This document shows positions 25,335-34,100 of a DNA stretch of 40,503 bases, piece after piece. This DNA is from an uncultured Erysipelotrichaceae bacterium (GTDB lineage Bacteria > Bacillota_I > Bacilli_A > Erysipelotrichales > Erysipelotrichaceae), in the NCBI GenBank assembly GCA_944326175.1, contig CALVCY010000098.1:1-40503 (forward strand), given 5' to 3'. The notes below the pieces were generated by a model. That model saw only the letters and a list, made by a program, of their open reading frames with translations. It ran no database searches and was not told the DNA's origin. Every line of letters starts with the position of its first letter. The first letter of the stretch is position 1. The position numbers were made by a program, and so were the translations under genes.

Positions 25335-26603
25335 TCAGGCAAACAACACCCATGTGAGGATATATCCGCTCAATACCGCGATCAATGAAAATGGCACACC
25401 GATCTTCATGAAATCGCTATTTTTGACTTCATATCCATTTTTACGCAAGATACCGATACCGGTGATATTGGCGGAAGCACCGATCGGTGTGAAGTTGCCA
25501 CCTAAAGTGGCACCGATCAGTAATCCGAAATAGAGCACGGTCGGTGAAACGCCCATCAAAGCGGCAATGTTACCGACCACCGGCAACATGGTGGCCACAT
25601 AAGGGATATTGTCGATAAATGCGGAGAAGAAAACACTCGCCCATACGATAATGGTATAAATCAAAAACAGATTGTCATTGCCGATGGTAACGAACAGTGA
25701 AGCGATGGCATCGATCACACCGGCTTCACTGATCCCAGCGATAATCACGAATAAAGATGCCAATAACAGCAATGTCTGCACATCGATGGCTTTGACCATC
25801 TGGGTAAAGGGTGCTGTGATATTTTTAGTTTGGACCATCTTTCGAATATAGCCGATCAATGCCAAAGTAATGCAGATCACTCCATTAGTAATGGATGGTT
25901 TATTGGGAATAAACGAAACCACGATCAATAGTAAAACGGTGCCTGCCAACAATACGGAAGGTAGATAATCCCGCACGGTCGTCCGTTGGCCTGTCATGAC
26001 TGGATCGGTATACTTTCGGAATTGGATCAATAAGACAATCGCTGAGAAGATGGCACCACATTGGACGATCCAGAATAGACCGGGTTTGCCTTCATAGAAG
26101 AAAAAATCCATGAAGTTCATATTGGCATGACCACCCAATAAAATGGAGGTAGTATCACCGACTAGTGTGGCAGCACCCTGCAGGTTACTGGAAACAGAAA
26201 TCGCGATGATGATGGGAATGGCGGAAATATTAAGCTTTTTGCTCAATGCCAATGCGACGGGTGCGATCATCAATACAGTGGCGACATTATCGATAAACGC
26301 CGATACGATACCCGCAAACAATGCAAGTGCAACGATGGTCCATTTGACATTGGGTACTCTTTCCATCAACATGTCGGCCATCAAAGCGGGCATGCCGCTT
26401 TCGATAAACAGATCCACGGTAGCCATGGTCCCACCGATCATCATCAATACGTTCCAATCGATCGAACCAAAGACATCACCAACAGGCAATATCCCCAACA
26501 CAACGAAGAGAATGGCGGATGCAAATGCGATATAGGCACGATATTTGCTGAAGATCAACAGCAACACATAAGTGATCAAAAATAATCCAAGTGCAAAATA
26601 CAT
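25335..26603 (-). CDS. ArsB/NhaD (ion transporter superfamily) membrane permease
   Basis: A 422-residue protein with about 11 hydrophobic segments. Each half contains the repeated re-entrant pattern of the family: GIVSAFIDNVATVLMIAPV (about 98-116) and FSAFIDNIPYVATMLPV (about 325-342). The matching loops are SSNLQGAATLVGDTTS and GGNFTPIGASANI. Members are Na+/H+ or arsenite permeases or uncharacterised SLC13-like carriers; no arsR or arsC is near, so arsenite is not indicated. It has AAGGGGATA upstream and its own promoter with a palindrome inside. Confidence 0.85.
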   Translation of the reverse strand: MYFALGLFLITYVLLLIFSKYRAYIAFASAILFVVLGILPVGDVFGSIDWNVLMMIGGTMATVDLFIESGMPALMADMLMERVPNVKWTIVALALFAGIVSAFIDNVATVLMIAPVALALSKKLNISAIPIIIAISVSSNLQGAATLVGDTTSILLGGHANMNFMDFFFYEGKPGLFWIVQCGAIFSAIVLLIQFRKYTDPVMTGQRTTVRDYLPSVLLAGTVLLLIVVSFIPNKPSITNGVICITLALIGYIRKMVQTKNITAPFTQMVKAIDVQTLLLLASLFVIIAGISEAGVIDAIASLFVTIGNDNLFLIYTIIVWASVFFSAFIDNIPYVATMLPVVGNIAALMGVSPTVLYFGLLIGATLGGNFTPIGASANITGIGILRKNGYEVKNSDFMKIGVPFSLIAVLSGYILTWVLFA

Positions 26604-26645
26604 GAAATATCCCCTTTGACTAATAAAAAAAACGAGAATGGTTCT

Positions 26646-26674
26646 AATTTATAAATTGGTTCAACCATTGTCAA
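26646..26674 (-). promoter_or_regulatory. Promoter of the ArsB-like gene with a palindrome in the spacer
   Basis: On the minus strand TTGACA (26669-26674), a 17-base spacer and TAAATT (26646-26651). The spacer is largely the near-palindrome ATGGTTGAACCAAT. An operator between -35 and -10 would allow repression. Confidence 0.55.
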
Positions 26675-26697
26675 GGAATGGTTGGTCAAACCATAAA

Positions 26698-26722
26698 AAA
26701 ATCATGGTCGAACCATGATTTT
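26698..26722 (-). terminator. Terminator of the Asp23 gene, built around the 13-bp palindrome
   Basis: On the minus strand AAAATCATGGT and ACCATGATTTT pair over 11 bases with the loop TCG, followed by a T-run that overlaps the stem end. It begins four bases past the stop codon. The core is a perfect ATGGTTCGACCAT. Confidence 0.88.
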
Positions 26723-26726
26723 AAGA

Positions 26727-27053
26727 TCAAGCATCAAATCCGGTCACCGCAACATTGATCACACATTGTTTCAATCCGGTCATCGTTTCGATGTTTTTCT
26801 TGATGGTAGCCTGCAATTGTTCACATTGAGCATCCAGATTGTAACCTTGTTTCATATTGACATATAACTGCAAGACGAGTTGATTTTTGATCACTTTGCA
26901 GGAAACGGATTTAAAGAATTTTTTATCAGGTACCAGTGCTACCCCTTTGATATCTTCACAACTGTATGAGGCAATGGTTTCAAAAACGGTCGAGTTCAAA
27001 GCAATCATGCCGCGTTCATTTGGTTGATCCATGCAGATAAATTCTTGTGCCAT
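26727..27053 (-). CDS. Asp23/Gls24 family protein (second copy)
   Basis: A 108-residue protein with the Asp23 pattern: GMIALNSTVFETIASYSCEDIKGVALV, then VIKNQLVLQLYVNMKQGYNLDAQCEQLQ, and a C-terminal CVINVAVTGF. It is more diverged than YloU at 17503 and resembles the YqhY type. AAGGAGG lies six bases upstream of the ATG. It has its own promoter and terminator, so it is a monocistronic gene between the rsmF-type gene and the transporter. Confidence 0.85.
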   Translation of the reverse strand: MAQEFICMDQPNERGMIALNSTVFETIASYSCEDIKGVALVPDKKFFKSVSCKVIKNQLVLQLYVNMKQGYNLDAQCEQLQATIKKNIETMTGLKQCVINVAVTGFDA

Positions 27054-27078
27054 GTGTGTTCCTCCTTGGAATGGTTCG

Positions 27079-27084
27079 ATTATA
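27079..27084 (-). promoter_or_regulatory. -10 box of the Asp23 gene overlapping the rsmF stop
   Basis: GTGGTATAAT on the minus strand: the TATAAT -10 contains the TAA stop of the upstream methyltransferase gene. The leader has GAACCATTCC and then AAGGAGG. Confidence 0.55.
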
Positions 27085-28405
27085 CCACACTATGGTGGAT
27101 GCGTCGGTGTTTTGGAAAATGGTTTTTACCCACACCGCCACTGGTTTTGATCCATCCGATCCCATATCCATGATAGGTCACGACAGTCCATCCTTCACTC
27201 ATGGATGCAATGGTTTGACCATGTAAATAATCATTCAACATTTGACAATTGACTTCTTGTCGTTTGAGATATGGATGCAGCAATGGACAATGCGATAACG
27301 GATATAATGGTTCGATCCGGTTTTTAAGGATTTGTGCAAAAGGCAGATATTTGCGCAATACATGCAGCTTTGATGTATCGATATACATTGACTGGGTATA
27401 GATCAGTTGATCATCATCGATGAAAAGATGATCGAAAGGACCGTCATACCAGGAATGGATGCCTTTAATGGATGAGCGATCCAATGGTTTGGGTTTGACC
27501 AATGGAATCGATCGCATCGTACCATCGATCCGTCTTAATTTCGCAATGAAATGCCCTTCTCCGCCATCCATGGGAAAAATGCGTCGGGTTTGGGTTAAGT
27601 TGATGGTTTCATCCACATCCAAGCCCGCTCTTCCCCATTTAACTTGGATCGGTTCAAGTGAAAAATCAGGGTGGGACTTTAAAAAAGATGCTATGGTCGC
27701 CTCATTTTCCTCAATGGCAAATGTACAGGTGGAATAGACCAATATCCCGTTGGGTTTGACCATTTTAGCGGCATCATCCAATATTTCGCACTGTCGGAAA
27801 GCACATTGTTGGACCAATGCAGGGGACCATTGTTGAAATGCCACGGATTCTTTTTTAAACATCCCTTCCCCACTACATGGTGCATCCACTAGTACTTTAT
27901 CGAAACATTGATCAAAAGATCGTGTCAATCGATGGACATCCCCTTGCGTGACGATGGTATTGGTCAGACCAAAAGCATCGATGTTATCCCGTAATATCAA
28001 TGCTCTTTTTGGATCATATTCATTACTGACCAATACACCATTTTCCTTGATGCGCAAAGCGATCTGCAAACTTTTTCCACCCGGTGCGGCACAACAATCC
28101 AATATGGATTCCCCTGGTTGTGGATCCAATACGCTCACAGCACTGGCAGCAGATGCTTCCTGGCCATACCATGCTCCACCGTAATACGCTCCATAGTCGG
28201 ATAAATGGATCGTTGGATCAAAACCATAATGATTGCTTGCAAACGGATTGACGTGGACAGCAAATGGGATCATTGGCGTTTGATATTGCGTGTTGATCAA
28301 CATCGATTTGTGCAAAGGTTGATTTAAACTGGCGATATATGCGGGATATTCATCTTTGAAAATCTGTTGTAGATGAGTTTGCAGCAATGGATTATCGATG
28401 GGCAT
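27080..28405 (-). CDS. rsmF: RsmF/RsmB-type rRNA (cytosine-C5) methyltransferase
   Basis: A 441-residue SAM-dependent methyltransferase of the NOL1/NOP2/Sun family. SAM binding is in ILDCCAAPGGKSLQIA. Two conserved cysteines are in DAPCSGEGMFKKE and YSTCTFAIEENE; the second attacks C6 of the target cytosine and the first helps release. The C-terminal 140 residues look like the RNA-binding tail seen in Firmicute RsmF proteins. The start overlaps the ribF stop by 14 bases. The target base is not readable from sequence. Confidence 0.92.
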   Translation of the reverse strand: MPIDNPLLQTHLQQIFKDEYPAYIASLNQPLHKSMLINTQYQTPMIPFAVHVNPFASNHYGFDPTIHLSDYGAYYGGAWYGQEASAASAVSVLDPQPGESILDCCAAPGGKSLQIALRIKENGVLVSNEYDPKRALILRDNIDAFGLTNTIVTQGDVHRLTRSFDQCFDKVLVDAPCSGEGMFKKESVAFQQWSPALVQQCAFRQCEILDDAAKMVKPNGILVYSTCTFAIEENEATIASFLKSHPDFSLEPIQVKWGRAGLDVDETINLTQTRRIFPMDGGEGHFIAKLRRIDGTMRSIPLVKPKPLDRSSIKGIHSWYDGPFDHLFIDDDQLIYTQSMYIDTSKLHVLRKYLPFAQILKNRIEPLYPLSHCPLLHPYLKRQEVNCQMLNDYLHGQTIASMSEGWTVVTYHGYGIGWIKTSGGVGKNHFPKHRRIHHSVV

Positions 28406-29315
28406 ACAACACCTCTTTGATATGCTGTTGATCCTGATGCAATTGATGCATCAATGCATCCTTACTGTCAAATTTATGTTCATTCCGTATACGGGCGACG
28501 AATTGGATTGTGATGGTCGAACCATAGATATCTTGATCGAAGTCAAACACATTGACTTCAACGCTCAATCCATTGACATAATTGCATGTGGGATTATGTC
28601 CGATGTTAGTCATCGAGGGATAGGTGTGATCGTTTACGATAAACCATGTGGCATATACCCCGTTTAAAGGGATCAATTGATCGATCGACGGTTTGATGTT
28701 TGCAGTGGGAAAACCAAGTTGATGACCGACATGACGACCATGTACCACTTCACCTTCGATAAAAAACGGATATCCCAAGAGCGCATTGGCCGTTTTGATG
28801 TCACCTTTTTTCAATGCTGTTTCGATCCGGGTCGAAGAGATTTTGATGTCCCCATCGGTATATGGTGGAACCACCGTGATATCGAAACGACCATTTTCGA
28901 TCAAGGTGAAAGCATTGCCTTTGCCAAATTGACCATAGGTGAAGTCATAGCCAACGATCAAGGTGGTGATACCATTGGAGCGCAATAACGTTTCAAACGC
29001 ATCGATGGATAGCTGCATCACATCTTTGCTAAAATCAAGGATCAATACATCTTCGATCCCCATGGAAAATGCCAGTTCGCAGCGTTGTTTCAACGGAGTG
29101 ATATGGTAGACCAAGTCACATTTGCCCATCGTGATCCATGGATCTGGATCAAAAGTGATCAATGTCGGGATCAAATGATCCGTTTTGGCTTTTTCGATGG
29201 TTTTAGCGATCAATTCTTGATGACCCCGGTGCAAACCATCAAAATAACCGATACAGGCGCAACGGGGTTTGACCAATTTTGCAGTGGTATGATCAAAATG
29301 GATGATCTGATGCAT
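28392..29315 (-). CDS. ribF: Bifunctional riboflavin kinase / FAD synthetase
   Basis: A 307-residue enzyme making FMN and FAD. The N-terminal nucleotidyltransferase shows IGYFDGLHRGHQELI and ITFDPDPW; ISSTRIETALKKGD is the KMSKS-like block. The C-terminal flavokinase begins GEVVHGRHVGHQLGFPTANI. ATG 29315 overlaps the truB stop (TAATG) and has AAAAGGGGG upstream; the longer in-frame start at 29336 would put that site inside the gene. truB-ribF is a conserved Firmicute pair. Confidence 0.95.
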   Translation of the reverse strand: MHQIIHFDHTTAKLVKPRCACIGYFDGLHRGHQELIAKTIEKAKTDHLIPTLITFDPDPWITMGKCDLVYHITPLKQRCELAFSMGIEDVLILDFSKDVMQLSIDAFETLLRSNGITTLIVGYDFTYGQFGKGNAFTLIENGRFDITVVPPYTDGDIKISSTRIETALKKGDIKTANALLGYPFFIEGEVVHGRHVGHQLGFPTANIKPSIDQLIPLNGVYATWFIVNDHTYPSMTNIGHNPTCNYVNGLSVEVNVFDFDQDIYGSTITIQFVARIRNEHKFDSKDALMHQLHQDQQHIKEVLYAHR

Positions 29316-30148
29316 TACCATAACCCCCTTTTGCAATGATACAAACCATCATCTTTGCGTTGGTATACCGCAATGATCGAACCATGATGAGCAATAAAGA
29401 CCATCGATGCATCATGATCCAATGCAATGGTTTTACCATGGTAAACCGCAGTTGGATCATCCACATTTACAACAGGTATGGTTGGATCTAAAACATCAGC
29501 GATATCGATCGAACGATCACTATTAAAATGATCCAAAGACTGTGCATTTTCCAATACCAGATCACCGATCTGTGTTCGCACCAACGATGCCATGGCACCG
29601 CAGTTATTCAAGCGATGTGCGATATCTTCACAAAGATTGCGCACATACGTCCCACCACTGACTTCAAAACGGACCGTGATGGGATCTTCATTGATCAATA
29701 CCGCATCGTAAACTTCGATCCGTTTGGGTTTTAGATCGACCGTTTCATGATTTTTGGCATAGTCCATCAGTTTGCGACCATTGACTTTTCGAGATGACAC
29801 CATGGGTGGATATTGGTCTTGAACACCGATACATTGATGAACGGCTTGGTTCAATTGGTCGATGGTATAACCAACGATTTTACTGGTATTGACCACTTCT
29901 CCCCAGATATCCTTGCTTAATGTATCACTCCCAAGAGCGATCGTCGCTTCATAAAATTTATGGTTGTGTTCACAATAAGGCAGGTATTTGGTGGTTTTAC
30001 CACATAACACGATCAACAATCCGGTCGCGTTGACATCCAACGTACCGGTATGGCCGATCCGTTTTTCACCACAAAGTTTACGCATCTTCGCCACCACATC
30101 AAAACTGGTATAACCATAGGGTTTATTGATCAAATACACCTTATCCAT
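29315..30148 (-). CDS. truB: tRNA pseudouridine-55 synthase
   Basis: A 277-residue enzyme that makes pseudouridine 55 in the tRNA T-loop. The catalytic Asp is in GHTGTLDVNATGLL (about residue 39). YPPMVSSRKVNGRKLMDYA and FEVSGGTYVRNLCEDIA are family blocks. No ribosome site precedes the start; a TATAAT box with an extended TG lies nine bases upstream. Confidence 0.96.
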   Translation of the reverse strand: MDKVYLINKPYGYTSFDVVAKMRKLCGEKRIGHTGTLDVNATGLLIVLCGKTTKYLPYCEHNHKFYEATIALGSDTLSKDIWGEVVNTSKIVGYTIDQLNQAVHQCIGVQDQYPPMVSSRKVNGRKLMDYAKNHETVDLKPKRIEVYDAVLINEDPITVRFEVSGGTYVRNLCEDIAHRLNNCGAMASLVRTQIGDLVLENAQSLDHFNSDRSIDIADVLDPTIPVVNVDDPTAVYHGKTIALDHDASMVFIAHHGSIIAVYQRKDDGLYHCKRGLW

Positions 30149-30157
30149 AGCCCAAGT

Positions 30158-30163
30158 ATTATA
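30158..30163 (-). promoter_or_regulatory. Extended -10 of truB
   Basis: TGCTATAAT on the minus strand matches an extended -10 (TGnTATAAT) and ends nine bases before the truB ATG. Transcription would begin at or within a few bases of the start codon. Confidence 0.55.
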
Positions 30164-30172
30164 GCATGATGA

Positions 30173-30178
30173 TAAGAT
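30173..30178 (+). promoter_or_regulatory. Putative -10 of ttcA
   Basis: TAAGAT ends 12 bases before the ttcA ATG, and no Shine-Dalgarno site lies between. It is a weak match (four of six). It sits within 20 bases of the divergent truB -10. Confidence 0.3.
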
Positions 30179-30190
30179 AGTACCGTTATT

Positions 30191-30946
30191 ATGAGTGTAA
30201 AGAAAATATTGGGAGCGATCCGCAAAGCGGATCAGGATTATCGATTGATCGATGATGGGGATACGATCGCCATCGGTATTTCCGGTGGAAAAGACAGCAT
30301 GGTACTGGCCTATGGTTTATATCTGTATCACAAATGGTGTACTAAAGGCCATTTGAAATCTTTCGATCTGATCGGCATTCATTTGGATCTGCATTTCAAG
30401 CCGACCAATACCCAACCAATTCAAGATTGGTTTGATAACCTGGGTATCCCTTATTTTGATATCCAAACTCAGATCTATGACATGTTATTGCTCCATAAAA
30501 CAAATGCCGATACCATTTCCTGTTCTTTATGCTCCAAATTCAAAAAAGGAGCGATGGTTTTAGAATCCAAAAAACGGGGTGCGACCAAAGTCGCGTTTGC
30601 GCATCATATGGATGACGCCATCGAAACTGTTTTTCTCAATTGGATCTATGGCGGTCGCATTGCCACATTTGATCCCAAGATGTTTTTAACTGATCAGCAG
30701 ATCATGTTCATTCGACCATTGATCTATGCCAGGGAAAGTGAAGTTTCCCTGGCATTGCAGCAAGCCAATATCCCGGTGGTTCCTTCAGGCTGTCCGGTGG
30801 ATAAAACCACCAAACGCGAAGCGATCAAACAATTGGTTTCAACCATCGAAGCCACCTTCCCTTCATCTCGAATCAACTTGCCCAAGGGATTGACCAATAT
30901 CGACAAGCTCCATCTGTTCCCGCCGGTTCACTCAAAACAGAAGTAA
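30191..30946 (+). CDS. ttcA: TtcA-type tRNA 2-thiocytidine synthase
   Basis: A 251-residue PP-loop ATPase. SGGKDS (31-36) activates the base, and CSLCSKFKKG gives the C-x-x-C that, with a later Cys (PSGCP), holds the iron-sulfur cluster in TtcA enzymes. AHHMDDAIETVFLNWIYGG closely follows the TtcA pattern. The product would be s2C32 in tRNA. It is divergent from truB, another tRNA-modification gene, and overlaps the small gene at 30932 tail to tail by 15 bases. Confidence 0.88.
   Translation: MSVKKILGAIRKADQDYRLIDDGDTIAIGISGGKDSMVLAYGLYLYHKWCTKGHLKSFDLIGIHLDLHFKPTNTQPIQDWFDNLGIPYFDIQTQIYDMLLLHKTNADTISCSLCSKFKKGAMVLESKKRGATKVAFAHHMDDAIETVFLNWIYGGRIATFDPKMFLTDQQIMFIRPLIYARESEVSLALQQANIPVVPSGCPVDKTTKREAIKQLVSTIEATFPSSRINLPKGLTNIDKLHLFPPVHSKQK
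30727..30754. repeat. Perfect inverted repeat inside ttcA
   Basis: TGCCAGGGAAA and TTTCCCTGGCA are 11-base arms with a six-base loop. No T-run follows on either strand. It lies about 180 bases past the end of the convergent small gene. Confidence 0.8.
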
Positions 30947-31168
30947 TCGACGATATTGCGGCAATTGCATCGCCATGGGGGTTTGATAGATGTTCAAGCG
31001 CTGGTGTGTTAAGGCATCCAACAGAATGCTATGGGGTGAAAGCACCATGGATTCTTTGGGATACAACGCTTCAAATGCCGTGTTGATGGATATAGCCAGT
31101 GTCTGAAACGGATCGATATCCAGTTTATAAAGATGATCATTATGCAACAGATGGATGAAGATCGTCAT
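30932..31168 (-). CDS. Small protein of EsaB/YukD size at the end of the ESX-like operon
   Basis: A 78-residue protein, MTIFIHLLHNDHLYKLDIDP at the N-terminus and PQYRRLLLF at the end. Length, an N-terminal pair of beta strands and position next to an EssC gene fit the ubiquitin-like EsaB/YukD proteins of type VII systems, but I cannot see a sequence match that proves it. The start lies 29 bases inside the end of essC. Confidence 0.5.
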   Translation of the reverse strand: MTIFIHLLHNDHLYKLDIDPFQTLAISINTAFEALYPKESMVLSPHSILLDALTHQRLNIYQTPMAMQLPQYRRLLLF

Positions 31169-34100
31169 GACTTACTCCCAATCGAAGTTTGACCATGGTC
31201 GAACCATGGATGTATATGGCGTCATCCGTATCATTTTCATCAAATTGACCCAATGGGAAAATGAATTGCTGATGGATGCCACCTCCGGCAAAAATGACCG
31301 GGGTCGATTCATAAAGGTAATGTGTTTCTGAATCATTGAACGCCTGTAACGGCATAAATGCGATCATCGATGGATCATAATGATCCGTGATCATCAATCC
31401 ACTATCCAATTGTTGGATGGATCGACGTAAACGATCAAGACGCATCCGACTGCTCGCGGTAAATACCATACCTGGTTTCAATTCATAAGCAACATTGGTG
31501 TAATATGCTTTCGCAAAACACGTTTTTTCCATCTCAAATGGAATGAATGGATCTGCGATGCGTCGATTACTATCATGGATCCTGTCTAACTTATCAAAGT
31601 GATAGAGCGCAATCGGGGCATCCAGTCCACTGGCATAACCAAAACCCGGTTTGGTATCACTGACATGCTTCAATGAAGAAAAGAACAAGCTTTTGATAGT
31701 GATATCACATTGTGCATCCACTAAGGTTGCATCAAACGTTGTAAAATTGCGCAATATTGCGCCATTGCCATGATGCATGGTCAATATCATCCGTATGCTT
31801 TTTTGATTATCCAATAATATCAATAACTCATTCATATTGGGATTTGAACGGACCAGATCATCCACACCATCAATGACCAATATCACACTTTCCATCTTTA
31901 CCTTGACCAATGTGGTCAATACCATTTCGATTCGATTGATATCCATACTATGGATACATTCACATCCATCGATGGCAACATTATCCGATATCACCACCAC
32001 CAATGCATCGTCAAACTGACGGGCATGATCCAATTGTTCAAAAACGCCATAGATCAAATTGGTACAAAACCGTGTACCACCAACAAACATTAAGCGAGAA
32101 AATGCCATGGTCAAACCATAAGTACAAACGCTCATTGTGGACAGATCATCATATTCTCCAAATCGTATGGTTTGATCTTGATCATCATCGATGATGAAAT
32201 CCCGTACCGAAACAGGTGGTTTCAACAACCATTGCAATGGTGCATACGCCTTTTTGATGATGGGAATGATGGTATCCATATAAGTATTTTGGTTTTTGAT
32301 CAAGTGAATCTGTCGCGTGGTCAACCGCGTCAGATCCATGATCGAACCTTCGATATTGATATGGTCTGGATCGTAACAACCGTGTAGATAAAAACTTTGA
32401 CCATGGATGATCCCTTGATCTTTGACACAATAAAATTCTCCGGGTAGTTTTAACTCCGCAGCCATTGGTGAGTTGAGCATTTCCATCGAATCCGCCCTTT
32501 CATTCACTTTCAGACAAATTCGAAAACGCGTATTGGCCAATATCTGATCATTGATCACACCATTGGGTTTTTGTGTGGAAAGGATCAGATGGATCCCTAA
32601 TGAACGGCCGATGCGCGCCAGCGAAATGATCGCATCGATGAATTCGGGTACCTGCGCCTTTAATTCCGCAAATTCATCGATCAATACCACCAAATGTGCC
32701 ATAGATGGTAATGATGGATCATGGATACATAAATTCCGATATTGATCGATCCCATTGATGGCACTACCGATTTTTTGGGTCGCATCCAATAGCATCTTTT
32801 GGCGTTTGCGGGTCTCATAGGTCAATGCTGCCAAAAAACGCGTGACATCATTGATCGAAAGATTATCCAATGTCCCCACATAATGCGGCAATGCACTCAA
32901 TTGACTGGCCAAGGCACTGCCTTTAAAGTCGACCACCAGAAAATTGACCTTTTGTGGACTGTAACGTAAAGCCAATGAAACCATCAAAGCCAGTGCACAT
33001 TCACTTTTTCCACTGCCGGTGGTCCCGGCCAATAACCCATGCGGACCATCCCCGCTTTCGGATAAATCGAGCATGAACAATCCGTGTTCATCCATGGCAA
33101 AGCCAGCTTTTAATGCAATGGATGAATCATTCGCTTGGCAAATTTGGCGATAATGCTCAATGGATATGGGTAACCATTGATTCGCAGATAGAATATCCAT
33201 TTCTTGTATTAACGGTGGGAGTGTGGGAAACCAATGATCGATCAGTGTGGATAATGGAATGGTGGAGGATAATGGTTCGACCATATAGTTTTCATTTGTG
33301 GTCGGACCATAGACTTTCAATCGATCATCATCCAATACCAGAGCCACATCGGCGGGAAGATCCCCTTGATTTAGATAAATAACGATCGCATCCATGGACT
33401 GATCTAAATATATCTGAGAAAAAACGATCAATCGATATTCGCAATGCTGCGCATATTGATAGAAACTCGCTTTATCAAAAAAGACCAGCCATTGCGCTTG
33501 ATCAAATGTATATGGATTGCTGAATAATTCCATATGATCTTTGAGAAAAGATGGATGGATCAGGTAAGCAATCTTGATTTGATCATAGGCATAATTGGTG
33601 ATCAGTTGGATCACGAACAAACGATACAGGTGGTTGGAACCATCGATGAGTTTGATCGTATCTTCAACCGTAAGATCCATGACTTTTCCACTTTGGGCAT
33701 AACATAACGCTTGCTGGTATTCACACAAACGCTGATAAAGCAAAGGTTGGGTCATGTATTGATCGACACCATCGATCACGAATCCTGTATCTACTTGGCC
33801 ACTTCCAAGACGGATAGTCAGTTCATTACAGTCTTTGGTATACGCATGGACCATGGTCGTATCAAACTGTTCGATCAAGGTAGCACTGGTTGGATAAAAC
33901 GCATCCAGATTGGATTTGAATCGGGCATAAGCGGCTTCCCCTTTTTGACGCATGGCACTCCATTGCAACTCAAAATCATCAAATCGTTTTTTCGCCGCCG
34001 CTTTTGCCCGTCTTTTTTCAAACAATCGGTTCAACGGTTGAAAAATCAAGGTGGATAAGATCAACACCATTGGTAGGACCATCGACGGTAATGAATCCGA

